A DNA stretch of 64,000 nucleotides from Chamaecyparis obtusa (taxonomy: Eukaryota; Streptophyta; Pinopsida; Cupressales; Cupressaceae). Both the position numbers and the translations under genes were made by a program. Below, piece after piece: positions 50,727 through 63,864 of this stretch (positions are counted from its first letter, which is position 1; each line of letters starts with the position of its first letter). The DNA is taken from contig BSBK01000869.1 in assembly GCA_027943335.1 (NCBI GenBank), positions 1,460,001 through 1,524,000 of the forward strand. The letters run 5' to 3'. Below the pieces are notes generated by a model. It worked only from the letters and a program-made list of their open reading frames with translations. It ran no database searches and was not told the DNA's origin.

Positions 50727-51540
50727 ATGCAACTCATTTCATGGAATGTTAGGGTCCATAATTCCCCTAATAAGTAGGGATTAGTCAAGCACGGATTGAA
50801 GATTAGTTTGGGAACAATCATTCTTCTTCAAGAAACAAAACTAAACAATAATGATTTTGACATATTCAAAAGTAAATTAAAATTTTGGGATGGTTTTAAT
50901 ACTCAATCCCAAGGGAATTTGGAGGTTTAGCAGATCACTGGAAACCAAAATTGGTAGATGTCATTAAAATAAATGTAGGACAAAATTGGATTTCATGTAT
51001 GATAGGGAGCTTATGTTCTAAAATAAGCTTTATTTTAATAAGTGTTAAAAGTCCTAATTCATTCATTGAGAAGAAGGAACTACATATAGAATAGGATCAA
51101 TTCATACCACCATTGTAGTGCTAGAATATGATTATAGAAGGTGATTTCAATGCGCTATTGTATAATAGTGAGAAATTCGGAGGCATTGGCAAGAAAAATC
51201 AATAAATCTAAAAGATTTTATAGATTGGGTAGAGAGGAATGATTTCATGGAGATCCAACATAATGTTAAGTTTACATGGACAAACAAGAGATAAGGATTC
51301 AACTATATAGATAAGAAGCTTGATCACTTCTTTATGGGTGATCTTTCAAATTTTAATTTTGAGCTTAGTTACAAAATTTTACCATGTTTTGGATTGGATC
51401 ATTTTCCTCTACAACTTGAAATTCTTGGGAATAACAAACCATTCAAGATTCCTTTTAATTTTGATAATATGTGGATGAAAGATCCAAAATTCTTTGTATT
51501 GATAAAGGAATGATGGATTGAATCAGATCTATAGGTTAGT
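50727..51540 (+). pseudogene. LINE endonuclease fragment (broken)
   Basis: The start of a plant L1-type second ORF. From an ATG at 50727 it reads MQLISWNVR, a short spacer, LGTIILLQETKL, later a VISMRYC-like remnant of the GDFN block, and LDHFPLQLEILGN (51399-51440) at the end of the endonuclease. Then PFNFDNMWMKDPKFF appears. Stops and frame changes are frequent. The reverse transcriptase that should follow is absent; recognisable sequence ends near 51540. In functional LINEs the endonuclease nicks the target DNA. Confidence 0.72.
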
Positions 51541-51788
51541 TATTGTCTTAGAATTCTATTTTCAGCATCAAAATTGACCTATCAAGTTTTCATCAATCTA
51601 TGTGCACAAAAAAACAATATTTTCATATATCTTACATGTCCCTATCAATTACCTATTCCATTTCCCATTTAATGAAGGATCGCTACACCCATTCAGTGCT
51701 TGAGCCTTTTCAATCCTAGTGATTCATCTTCCTTTTAAATGTGACATAAGAGGTAGGATCCACCTCCCACTATATCCTTATTTTTCTA
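51541..51788. other. Short unassigned stretch before solo LTR F
   Basis: I recognise nothing here. It ends in TGTTA (51789-51793), the target duplication of F. Confidence 0.5.
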
Positions 51789-53314
51789 TGTTATGTAAAG
51801 CCCCACCAAGGAACCCAGGAGAGATCAACCTAAAACATGCTACTAAGTTTACATAATATTTGTTTCCTTAAGATTTTACACAACAATAATGTATAACAAT
51901 GCGGAAGCAGTACAATATAATACAACTCATTACACACAAGTGTAACTCAAACATAGATTACAAATCTCAAGGGTTCCTTGACGTAGATTACATAAATTTT
52001 AATTAATCTACTTAATATAAAAATCATACAAAGTCTCTACATAATGTAAGTAAATAGATCTTATACTTGAAATCAAGATACAACCAATACCACAAGATAT
52101 ACATGATAACCCACATCCACTCCAAATATAAAGTACATTATGATATCTCAGAAGTAACTAAAATAATGATATGAGAGAATAAAATAAGAAAGAACAAAAT
52201 ACCTCTCCAACAATGATGAACAAGAAGGTACAACTACTACAAGGATCATCCAGCACTGGTGCACGAACATCAGAATCTCAAATGGTAAAAGAATCACTAC
52301 CACCCAACCTCGTGGAACCTAAATGGTCCACTCCCACCATGTTGAGGAGATAACAATAGGCCCCACTCAGATATCAAACACCAAAATCAACCATAGTACA
52401 AACTAAGAAAGAGATCCTAAAAGCTCTCTATCTCAAAAGGTACAATAGAATGACAAAGGTAATACATACTCAACCAGAGGAAACAAACACATGAAGGAAA
52501 CCTAAGATGCATATGGGGAAGTGTCATGTCACATGAGTTAACTCTATATTTATCTTGGAAGTCTCTCAATACCTCGATGCCCTAGTGACTCTATGCGGTA
52601 TCAATAATCCTCTCATACATATGAGGTACCAACTATGTTATATCCAAATCCATGCAGGCAACAAGAATCTTCTCAAAAACCATCCTATCATGTACTAGTG
52701 CTCAAGGCATGGGTCAGGAACACATACATCTTATTAACGTTTCTATCCTAATAGATTTTATTGTGTTATCACTTTATTAAGTCACTTGCAATAACTTATC
52801 TTGGCAACCACTTGCGGTCCCTAGTGCCTATTGCAAGCCACTCCCCACCTATACACTTAGTTAACCTACTTAGGATCATAAACTAGATAACAAGAAAATG
52901 ATAACAATGATCCTCAAATCAATTCCTTAATATAATAGGAACACACTGGTTCTCACATAGCTACAATATAAAAAAAACAACACTCTCACGGTGTCCACAA
53001 AGCATGAGCTTAGGATGAAAAGATGATCCAAACAATATAACATAAGGTATGACAATTAGACACATAAGCATTAACATAAACACAACCCCAAGAATCTAGT
53101 AAGGCTCCTAAAAAAGGCAACATAAAACCTCCCATAATCACAGTAGAAAATGCATCTTCCATAACATGGAACACAGTTTAAATTTGTTTTCCCAAAAAGT
53201 CTAGTTCAACTAAACATATAATCCAATTACTATTTTTCCATTTAAAAATAATTATTTCCAATAGAAAAATATATTTCATCTCAAAAAGACAAAGAAAAAC
53301 TATATACATATACA

Positions 53315-53473
<159 letters not shown>

Positions 53474-53969
53474 AAACGTAATTAAAAATTAACAAAATTT
53501 AATATCAATTAATTTTATTAACATTTAAATATTAATAAATATTATTTTTAATATTAAATATTACTATTTAATATTAATTAATATAATTTTTTTTTTATCT
53601 ATAACATAATATTTTATTAATCATAAAAGGATTACATAAGTTTGAAACATCAAAATATACACCATTACATAAGCCTGAAAAGGCACCCATAAGCAAAACA
53701 CCTTCCTTCAGCCCAAAGGCATTAACAGCATACCTGAAACCCCAGACCAGACACCGACATAGAGGCAAGAGCTCGAACACACCAGAGCTCGAAAACCCAT
53801 TACAAAATGTAGCCCATAAACCAAAGAACATGACAATCCCGGGCCGCCATTACAAGCAATAGGATTTGATGTCACAAAACCTCCTATCGACATTTGCACA
53901 AACAAAAAACTAGAGCCAAAAAGCCAATGGCATCCCCAACATTACGCCACAACATTCAACTGCCCTCTG

Positions 53970-54510
53970 CATCATCCTCTTTTGTGCCTCAGCACATCAA
54001 CATACACCGCCCTATCGGTGAGAGCTGCTTTCTCTTCCACCCGTTGCAAAGCTAGCTTCAATGCCTCAAGCTTCTGTCGAATATCTTCACAATATGCACG
54101 TTTATCGACCTTCCCCCACCAGCGTAAAAAGGGCACTTTACCAAACAGAATCCCATCTGCTTCATCTTCAAAACATTCCATATAGTTGAAGCCCTGGCCC
54201 AGGTAAGCCCATTCTAAAATGGATTCAAGCCATAAAAGAAGCCCTTTGTCAAAGAGATGTTCCACCAAAATCTAAACCTCCATCTCTGAATTTTCAAGCT
54301 GCAATGCCCACGCAACAAACATGGAAACAACATCTACATTAGAGTGACATTCGGTTTCCTCTCCTAAAATTGGGAACCAAGCACATCTAAAGAAATGATG
54401 ACTAAATCTTTGTTCTTATGAATCAACAGACCCCTCATGCGATCCTTGCTAACCGGGCCTTCAAAGGATTTCTGTTGCTTGGTCATTCCCATCGAGAAAG
54501 TAGCCTCCAT
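53970..54510 (-). pseudogene. LINE J downstream open frame, function unknown
   Basis: After the RNase H end (about 54830) an ATG at 54510 opens MEATFSMGMTKQQKSF, followed by a frame change and then EHLFDKGLLLWLESILEWAY and RQKLEALKLALQRVEEKAAL down to 53972. The last part is predicted helical and possibly coiled-coil. I know no family for it. It might be a C-terminal extension, a downstream cistron of this LINE lineage or captured host sequence. Confidence 0.4.
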
Positions 54511-54829
54511 GATCACCAAGAACCACCACACCTGTAAAAACAAAAAGAGGAAAAAACAAAACCACTATAGATATGAAGCCATAGCCAATTTAAAGCTTTC
54601 AAGGGCCGAAAAACCTTTCCGCACACCAACAAGCTCCCCCGTGCCAATCATCATCCCAAATTAAGATCCAAAAAAATCTAGGAAAAAGGATGCTGCCAAA
54701 TAACAAAGGGAATGATGAGGAAAAAATTCATAAATGGCTGACGACACCAACCTCCAACATCAGCATAACATAGGACATTCCCAACCTCAACATCCATTAG
54801 TAGTTACCACATCCGCTAACTACAATCTA

Positions 54830-57800
54830 CGGCCAACTTGACCAAACATCAGTAAATGTATTATAGACATGCTTCAAATTAGTCGCCCACTTGGAGACCA
54901 CATCAGCTTCATGATTACCTTCCCACAAAGTGTGACTCAATTTAAAATCCTCAAAGGTGAGAAATTTTTTATGAATGATAGAATTTTTTTTTTAAGATGC
55001 CAGGCATTCATTGAGTGATTACATAAAGCATTAATAATCACCTATGAGTCCCCTTCTATATGGACTTTCTTTAAATTCAATTTAATGCCTAAACATACAA
55101 CTAACAAAGCAGCCCTCATTTCCACTTCATTGTTTGTGCCATCATACAATTTATGAGCTGCATAAGAAATGATATTGCTATCACTATCTCTAGCCACAGC
55201 ACCTGCACCAGAGGGACCTGGATTACCATGGGATGCCCCATCAAAATTGATCTTCACCCATTCTACATCAAGAGGGACCCACTTAATCTCTTGCCTATCA
55301 ACCTAGCTCCCATTTGATAAATAACCTTCCTGCCATTTCAAATTCGTCCATTCTGCATGCAACCTTCGATCCTTAGTAGAATAAACCATAGGTCCCTGAG
55401 AGGAGAAGATATTAGCCTTCATCACTTCTTCTATGGACACAAAAATCTGCAACTTCAACCTTTCCACAGTTTCAAAATTATCAAGAAAAATTCTTCAGTT
55501 TCTCTCCTTCCATAATTCCCATATGATAATTGAGGGGTAGACATACCAAAGAGGGGCCAACGCAGACTTTGCCTTAGGCAATGGCCAGCTCTCAAATGTT
55601 TCCCTAACAAATTTGAGGAAGGGTCCAAACCATCTTAATTTGGATCTAACATAATCCCAGCAATCGAAGGCATAAGGGAAATTAAGAAGCAAGTGATCCA
55701 CATCTTCATAGGCTTTATTGCAAAGAACACACATCATCGGGCCATGAAAACCAAACCTTCTGCGCCTTTCCCCTATTAAAATCATTCCATTAACAGCCAA
55801 CCAAGCAAATGAGCCTGCCTTTGGAATACATGCCTGATTCCAACAAAGACTAGCTAGCCAACCCACTATTTCCTCCTGACAATCCAAAGCCTTATAACCA
55901 ATCTTAACTAAATAAGACCCCGATGAGGAAGCACTCCACACCAACCCATCCTCAACTAAAGAAAGGAAAAATTTTCTACAATGGAACACTTCCAGCAACA
56001 ATAATTTCTAATCTTCAGAGATAGGGAGATCCTTCACACACTTCCACACCCATACTGGCCCACAACCAGAGTCCTTGCACTCAATATAATCTGCAACCTT
56101 ATCCCCCAAAAAAGCCACCATCACTCCACTTCGATCAGCAAACTTAGCCTCAGAGATCACTGGGGGGTAATTATTCCAAGAGTCCACCCAGAAAAGGGCC
56201 TTCCTACCATCCCCTAAGTTCCAAGAAGTATGGTCAGTGATGACCTTTCTGCACTCTAAAATAAAATTCCAAATAGTAGAACCCCTAGGAGGATTCCTGA
56301 TTCTCAAAATACTCTCATCATCAAGAGCCCCAAGATATTTAGCCCGGATAATTCTAACCCATAACTTATTAGGTTCCTCATAAATGTTCCACACCAAGTT
56401 AGCTCCCACAGCAAGGTTCATTTTCCTCCAAACTTTCAGCCCCACACCTCCCTTGCCTTTGGTTCTACAAATCTTATCCCAAGAGATAAGAGGCCACTTA
56501 AACTCCTCCTGACTCCCACACCAAAAAAACTTTCTCATCCTCTTAGTTATATTCTCCAAAACCTTTTTCAGAATCTTAAGGTAGCTCATAGAATATATAG
56601 GGATAGTAGAGATGACAGTTTGCAGAAGCAAGATTTGTCCAGCAGATGAAATCCACCTCCCCTTCCAGCTTTCCATCCACCTAAAGCACTGATCTGTCAA
56701 ATCATTCCACAAACTTGGTTTTCATACACCACCAAAAAGTGGAATGCCTAAGAACTTCCCAGGTAGATAATTCTGCTTCATTCCTAAAATATTATAGATT
56801 TGTCGCCTCATCCCAATAGTGGTGTTAAAAAAGAAGATTTCTAACTTCTTCCAGTTCACACATTGCCCCGAGGCACTAGCATAAGAATCTAGAGTGGCCT
56901 TAATAACTCTAGCTTCCCTTAAGGATGCTTCCCCCATGAGAAAGTTATCATCTACAAATTGTAAATGAGAAGTGGGTTCAACTCCATCAACAATTTTAAT
57001 GCCTTTCCAAGCACCAAATTGTCCTTTCCAAGTTATCAATCTTCCTAAGGCCTCCACCATGATAATGAAGAGAAAAGGAGCAATAGGGTCCCCTTGCCTC
57101 AAACCTCTCATGGTCTCAAAGAAACCTTGAGGGCTGCCATTCACAAGAACAGAGACTCTCGGAGTAGAGATACAGCTGTTCACCCATTTTAGCCAAGCAT
57201 CACAAAAACCAAAACACTTAAGAACCTTAAGGAGAAAATCCATGTTGACATGATCATAGGATTTTTTAATGTCTAATTTAATCATCATTTTAGGAACTTT
57301 GGTTGTCTGAACAGTATGGATAGCCTCATGAGAAACAATGATGCCTTCAAAGATGGAACGATTTGGGGAAAAACCACTTTGCTCTGGGGAGATCACCATC
57401 TATAGAAGAGGCTTAAGTCTATTAGCCATGACTTTCAAAATTACTTTAGAAACCGTATTGTATAAAGCAATAGGCCTGAAGTCATCAAAGGAAAGACAAT
57501 CAGCCTTCTTTGGAATGAGAGCAATAAAGGTATTATTGAAATCCTTTAGAATGAAACCGCAACTTCTAGATTCCTCAACAACTCTCCATAAATCATCCCC
57601 AATCACATCCCACATCTTCTGAAAAAAGATGGCAGAGAAACCATCAGGCCCAAGGGCTTTCTCTCCCCCAAGATTGAAAAGAGCAGATTTCACTTCCTTC
57701 TTAGAGACCGGAGCCATCAAAAGGGAATTCTGGTCCTTAGATAAAATGCAGGGAATTTTGTCCACAATATCAGAGAAACCATCAAAAGGAGCCCTGACCT

Positions 57801-58923
57801 CAAAAAACAACTCATTAAAATATGCCGCTGCTTCCTCATTAATCATATCTTGATCAGTCAACAAACAGCCTTGTCTGACAGAAATAGAAAAGATCCTATT
57901 ACTCACCCTTCTCTCTTTCACTGAGGAATTGAAAAATTTGGTGTTGCGATCCCCATTTTTCAGCCACAGATCCCTAGACTTCTACCTCCAAAATATTTCC
58001 TCCCTTGCCAAGGTTTCCTTATATCTGCTAAGAAGAGATTTTTCCTCCAAGAAGGACATTTCATCCATTCCACTCTTCAACACCATGTCATTAAAAGTAG
58101 CCATATCTTCTTCCAACAAGAGTTTTTCAACAAAAATATTCTTAAAGGACTCTCTATTCCAAACCTTAAGCTTATCTTTCACAAATTGCAATTTCTTAAA
58201 AAATTTGAAAGCTAAATTACCTTCCACCATTGGAGACGATCCCCACCAATGGGCAATATGAGAAGGTAAATCAAGATCACGAAACCACATCGATTCAAAC
58301 TTAAAAGGAGAACGCAGAGGTGTAACATCCTCCTGAATATTACAACAAATAGGGAAGTGATTAGAACCGGAAAGAGGGAGGACAGCAGCACTGAGTAACC
58401 AATTTAGGTTATCCCACCCACCAGAACAAAGGAAGCGATCTAGTTTCTCTGCAATATTCAGAAAGCCACTATGTCTATTATTCCAAGTGAAACCCCTATC
58501 CTTAAAAACAATCTCTTTCAAACCGTGTAACCAAACAAAATCCACAAAGTCTTTGTTGCTCTTCACCCCCCATCCACACCCACTGATCTTCTCCAATGGG
58601 CTTAAGATAGCATTAAAGTCACCGCCCAAAATAAATAACTTATCCTTCTAAGCTGAGAGAATGTCACCAAGAGCATGCCATAGCCCTTCCTTAGCAGCAA
58701 AATTGTTGGGATCATATATGTTCAGAACGTAAAAAGAAGTTTGCAATTGCATTGAGTTCACTTCTAACCACTGAAAATTCTGAGACTGATCCAAAGGCCT
58801 AATAGAGATAACTGATGGGTCCCAAAGAGCACAAAGACCACCTGAAGCCCTAGCAAAGAAAGCAAAGGAAGCATCATACCTATGAAACCTTCGCTTAAAA
58901 GAAACATCATCACCCACTTTCAA
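54830..58923 (-). pseudogene. LINE J ORF2-like: endonuclease, RT, zinc finger, RNase H (stop-interrupted)
   Basis: One frame is kept from 58923 to about 55042 despite eight in-frame stops (58648, 57982, 57400, 56722, 56008, 55495, 55303, 55042). The endonuclease shows GGDFNAIL, FTWNN, KLDRFL and GSNHFPI, where the usual catalytic SDH reads SNH. RT has GFSPNRSIFEG, MMIKLDIKKSYDHVN, GLRQGDPIAPFLF and the FVDD active site (about 56946-56957). A zinc-finger-like zf-RVT region has CVLC and DVDHLLL with the last Cys replaced. RNase H starts at 55257 with KINFDGASHGNPGPSG, then NNEVEMRAAL and HIEGDS. Its end (GNHEADVVSKWA, about 54890) lies in another frame. The N-terminal part of the endonuclease is missing. 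Confidence 0.9.
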
Positions 58924-58935
58924 CTTATTTTATTG

Positions 58936-60741
58936 AAAAAACCAAAAATTAAATTTTTTAAAACGTAACATAAATATATTGGGGAGGGGGGCCCACGGCA
59001 TCCCAGACCCCTCTTAGCTACTAATGGCAGCCCAAAATTGTCACAAAAGCTTATGTTTCCGATGGTAGTTGGGTGCCACTAGCAGCCTTTGCTGCCACGA
59101 CAACCCTTGGGTGTCATTGGCATCCCTTGGGGCCGGCGGTTGGTGGGGGGTGATGGCCCCACCCACCCTCTTTTTTTTTAAAAGATTTCATCAGAAATTT
59201 CCTCACATAAAACAAGTGTTTTATTTTTTTTTATTTTTTTTTTAATATATATATAAGAGAATTTCTTTTGAATAAAATTACGATAGGTTTTCCAAACCCT
59301 ACAGGGAAATTTGACATAAATTATTTTTCTTTAATATCATAGGAATTGATTATGCCCAAATACAAATTTTAACCCCTATGTCCATATTCATACCAAAAAA
59401 ATACCTGAATTCTTATTCTCACAACAATACCCAAAAATTTTATCAAGCCAAAATCCCAAACAATAATTCTATGAAACGTTAAATTTTCAAAACCTTCATA
59501 AATCTAGCAAACATGATGCAAATAAGATTTTTAAAAGAAATGAAGAACACGATTTTCCAACCCTACCTAAATTCCACTGATTGATCTGGAACAAATGAAC
59601 AATCCAAAATCCAAAATACTCCAAGCTTTCAAAAATTTCTTTAACTTCAAAACTATACCAAAACCTGTAAAAACCCTTCTTCCTGAAATAATAACCCAAA
59701 ACCCCCTTATATAGAAAACCCAACAAATAGAACTCAAACATCCAACTCCCTATAAAAAAATTAGAACTCAACTTCCTAACCTTGTTTTTATCAACTCTTC
59801 TGCATGATTAATTATAATTTTAATAATAAGATATGCACTTTTCAATTATCATCTCCTAGCTCAACTTTAACTTAAATTTCTAATTCAATTTTATTAAACT
59901 AGATGTGAAACTTAAATTTCATATTAATAATTTATTAACAATTATTATTTTTCAACATATTAAAAATTATAAAATTGATAATTAAATATCAATTCATTAA
60001 TTATGCTTTTAATTTCAATTTTAGATTTAATAAATAATTATATCATTTATTCACAAAATTGGACTTTTTAAATTAAGTTTGTTTAATTAATAAATGTATT
60101 TAATTAATTCTCATTAATTAAATACTCTCATATTAATATTTTTTATATTTAATAAGATTTAATTATTTATTCACATAATCAAACCCATAAATCACTTAAC
60201 CATAATAACATAAAATCACATCAAACCACATATCTTAACAACATGAGAAAGAACTTACTAAACCCAAAAACACAAAAATCATACTGAAGCAAAGAGTTCA
60301 CGAATTCACGTCACCTTGACGAATTCAAACAAGAAACTCAATCAGATACTTTTCCCTTAATTCAGGACAATAAATGGCTTGGATTGGGATTAGACCTGTA
60401 TGTTAGATCTCCCCTCTCTTACCATTGAGATATTGTGATAGGGCATGCTCATCCTGACAATTTAGGTAATTTGATGCCTGATACCTAAAATCCTGCATAA
60501 AAGATGAGCATGTACATACATATATAAATATATTTAAAATAGAAAATGGTCGGGGTCAATCGATCATGTGGATCTCGCAAGCAAGTAACTACAACTTTGT
60601 CCCTCAACCACATCATGCACATCAAACAAAAACATAAAACATATAAGCAATCCATACACATGCAGGTATGGGGTCAGTAAATCCATAAATATAAATGACA
60701 TCATAACATATAGAAAATCAAAGTATGGGAGGGGTATTACA
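58936..60741 (-). repeat. Solo LTR F, 5' half
   Basis: It contains the GC-rich block (58979-59170), with GGGGGGTGATGGCCCCACCC near its end, that corresponds to 39216-39439 plus 47161-47240 of the LTR of A. It also contains the inverse of the GGTATCAGGCATC block near 60470-60490. No gene is supported; the 91-residue frame at 59496-59771 is LTR sequence. Confidence 0.75.
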
Positions 60742-62350
60742 TGTTATAGTAACTAAGTAATATATTGTAACAAAGAGTTACGTCACCTCAAGTAGCCCTT
60801 GCTTGAGGGGTCATAACCTCATATCAAATCAATTCTTTTCTCAATTGAAAGTAACCATCCATTTATATTACTTGTATCACTGGAAATTACAGGATAACAA
60901 TAGACTATAATGTCAATTGTGGTCTAGCACAAATCCACAAAAACATTCTAACCATCAGTCATAAGACCATCCTAAATTCATAGGAAATCTTAAGAGAAAT
61001 AGTTATAAATGCTATTCAAGCCTTAATCATACATGTCATTTTCTAAGAAGAATTGACTTGTTCTAAAATTGAAGAACTACTTAAACAGAACTAAAATCAT
61101 GGAGGTTTGAATGAAATTCAACACCCCATTATGGATCATGTTGTTGTATAGGAAGAAGAATATCATCTAGTCAGATGATCACTACCCATCATGAAGTCTC
61201 CATTTGCAAGTGTATGGAAGTAGTGGAATGAAACCGGCATGCTAAAGAAAGGTTCATTGATTTTCACCTTTGAGTGTGTCCTCTCTATTATAACAATGAT
61301 AATTGCCTGTAGCTAGAGCTGATCATTATGTATTGAGGGTATGTAAGCTAGTTAAAAATAGGAAAGATACACAAACATACCGAATTATCCCAAAACATCA
61401 TAAAATTGGAATTAATTAGTACATCACATAGAATTATAGATATAATATATACCATTGTATCATGCATATTGAAGTATCGTTTTATGTTTATCACAACATG
61501 TTTAAGTATAAAAAGGTCTTAATGAAGTCTGATAAAGCATCACAATAAAATCCAAAATACCCAAAAAGACACATATTTATAGACTCATCAAAGGCTATTG
61601 AGAAAAGGATGGGCTTTTGACCAGCGTTTCAAATTGAAGTAGACTAGGTGTAGTAAGCATCAACTACTCTATAAGTAGTTTAGGGTGGTGGATAGGGAAG
61701 GAAGGATCTTTCTATAGAATTAATAAAAGGAACGAAAAGATAGATTAGCCAGTCATAAACAATATATGCTCTATGATTAGTGAAGAAGAATGACATGGAG
61801 GTTGGTTATCAAAAATGAAAATATACAAATATATTCATTTTTAAATTGTCAAAGAAATTAGTATCACAACCAATTTTGATAAGTGGTTGAATCTCAAAAC
61901 ACCACATTATTATGAAATTAAGTAGTGTAGAAAATTAGATAGAAGAGAAAATACACACAACATAGAATTTTATGTGGAAAAACATGGTACAATTATACTA
62001 GGAAAAAAACCACATGCAAATATATTTCAATTCTATTTTTCAAGAATTTTTACAGTTACAACAATGTTAAAAAATCATCCCTTTAAACATGACTTTGAGT
62101 TGCATATAACAACTGAGTTGCAGAGTCCTAATTACATACAACTTACTAAATTTGGTAAGTATGACTCATACAAAAACATGTACAATACTTTTCAAAATTA
62201 CTATTTTTGGTAAGTCGCCAAATCGACTTGCTATTTATAGTAATTCAACTCATAAAAATCATCTATTTATAACAAGTCTCAAAAAGTTTGCAACTCCAAT
62301 AGGATGCCTTCGGCATGGTCACCTTACGGTGAGCACCTTAATGGTGCACT

Positions 62351-62445
62351 AGATGGTTCTCCATGTTGAATCAACCCCAATTGATGACTCAACCACAACT
62401 AGATGATTCTCCATGATGAATCAACCCCAATTGATGACTCAACCA
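62351..62445. repeat. 50-bp tandem duplication
   Basis: AGATGGTTCTCCATG begins a 50-bp unit at 62351 that is repeated at 62401 with few changes; both contain CAACCCCAATTGATGACTC. Confidence 0.85.
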
Positions 62446-62991
62446 TCCATGATGACTTCACATTCCAACACACATAAACATGCCCAATTGGAAAATAAGA
62501 TAAAGGTACTTAGTGTCAAATTTAACAACAAGATATTTTACTCTAATCTATACGTGTTATGATCTGATTCTATTTTTTTTATCAAAGCTATAACTGTGTC
62601 GCTTTAATAGACTAAAAAATGAAGTGTGCTCTCTTTTACTCGGTAACTCAAAGGGTCCAGCTCAGCACCTACGATTCACAATCCATAAGGGTGATCTAAC
62701 TAATCCTTAGGGTCGTACGAAACCTCAAGGATTCCCCGCTCCCAATGCAGCTAGGTGAAACGACTCTCAAAATTGCATTAGTTATTTGTGTTATTTAGTA
62801 GCTCAACCATCCAGTCTACACTAGAAAGTTGAAGTGTGATCAATTTTAATTCAATTCTAAAATTAAATTCTTATCAATAGTTTTGATCATATATCTATAA
62901 CTGTAAACTTGATTTGTGACGTTGATCTATGCACTTATGATCTCATGAATTTATTCACTTCTAATATCTAAGAATAGTAGTACACACAATA

Positions 62992-63170
62992 CCATTAGAA
63001 CTTTTTACATTAATGAACTTAAATTGACAAGCTTCCCACCCTATTTTTTAATCAAATCCTTGGATTATTTCAAGCACCGCCATTAGAACTTGTTACATTA
63101 ACAAACAAACATAAATTGACCAGCTTCCCACCTTACGTTTTAATCAAATCCTTAGATAATTTCAATAACT
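62992..63170. repeat. 88-bp tandem duplication
   Basis: CCATTAGAACTTNTTACATTA starts at 62992 and again at 63080. Both units contain AGCTTCCCACCNTA and TTTTAATCAAATCCTT. Confidence 0.82.
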
Positions 63171-63864
63171 AAATTGAATGGAAAAGAGATGGAATAAAAA
63201 AATACAAATATGTCCATGTACATCCTTATGATGCCAAATGTTTATATACAATGCTCTTGTAATGCTTTTTGATGTGTATGCCTCCATACTTGATGTGATG
63301 TGTCGGTAGCTAAAATAGAATAGAACTTACTCATTTTATAGAATTCTTTAGCGTGTAAGATATCACGCTCAAGTCAATAAAAAACAATAGATAGTTGGAG
63401 GCAAGCTGGCTTCGACGGTGATAAAATTTGAGTTTAAAAAATCAGTCAATCCAACATATGTGGTTCTGAACTAGGATTTAAAACAGCAAATATGATGATT
63501 GGATTTAGAACAGTAGAGAATAACTTAACCGACCAATATAATACAATATACCGTTATGAGTGCATACCATTGATTAAAAAGCAAAAGCTGAGTTGTAGAG
63601 AACTTAAGCCGGTAAAGAACCTGAGCCGGCTATGGAGCCATACAAAAAGAGTTACATATTAATTGGTAAATAGCATCCAACTGGAATTCCAATAATCTAA
63701 ATGTTCAAATCATGCATATTCCACCAAGTCATAACCAGAGGAATAAAAATTTAAAAACAGACAATGAAAATGGTATGTCTTTCAATTTGAGACATTGACC
63801 ACAAAAGAAATATTTCAAAGAGCTCAACAATTGGGATGGCATGCTTGTATTTTATGTTACGTAC

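Larger units (their letters stand above)
53587..58935 (-). mobile_element. LINE J (plant L1-type), 5'-truncated, inside solo LTR F
   Basis: A poly(A) tail shows as ten T at 53587-53596 on the + strand and marks the 3' end. The 5' end near 58935 lies inside the endonuclease, so the element is truncated, as is usual for LINEs. The order is endonuclease, reverse transcriptase, zinc-finger-like region, RNase H, 3' region. Sequence of F resumes at both ends. I could not identify a clear target duplication in the AT-rich flanks. Confidence 0.9.
60747..63864. other. Non-coding right flank, decayed
   Basis: No gene is supported. Near 61930-62010 the text TTTTATGTGGAAAAACATGG and AAAAAAACCACATGC resembles the AACATGGAAAC...AAACCACC segment of copia LTRs (compare 48661-48700), so a truncated copia LTR may lie at about 61850-62480. 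Two small tandem repeats are listed separately. Confidence 0.45.

Noticed and set aside
57338..58261. Plus-strand open frames across LINE J
   Set aside because: They lie opposite the RT and endonuclease domains, which have clear motifs on the minus strand.
61930..62480. A full copia LTR
   Set aside because: Only one segment resembles copia LTRs. I found no TG...CA ends or target duplication, so it stays a remark in the flank entry.
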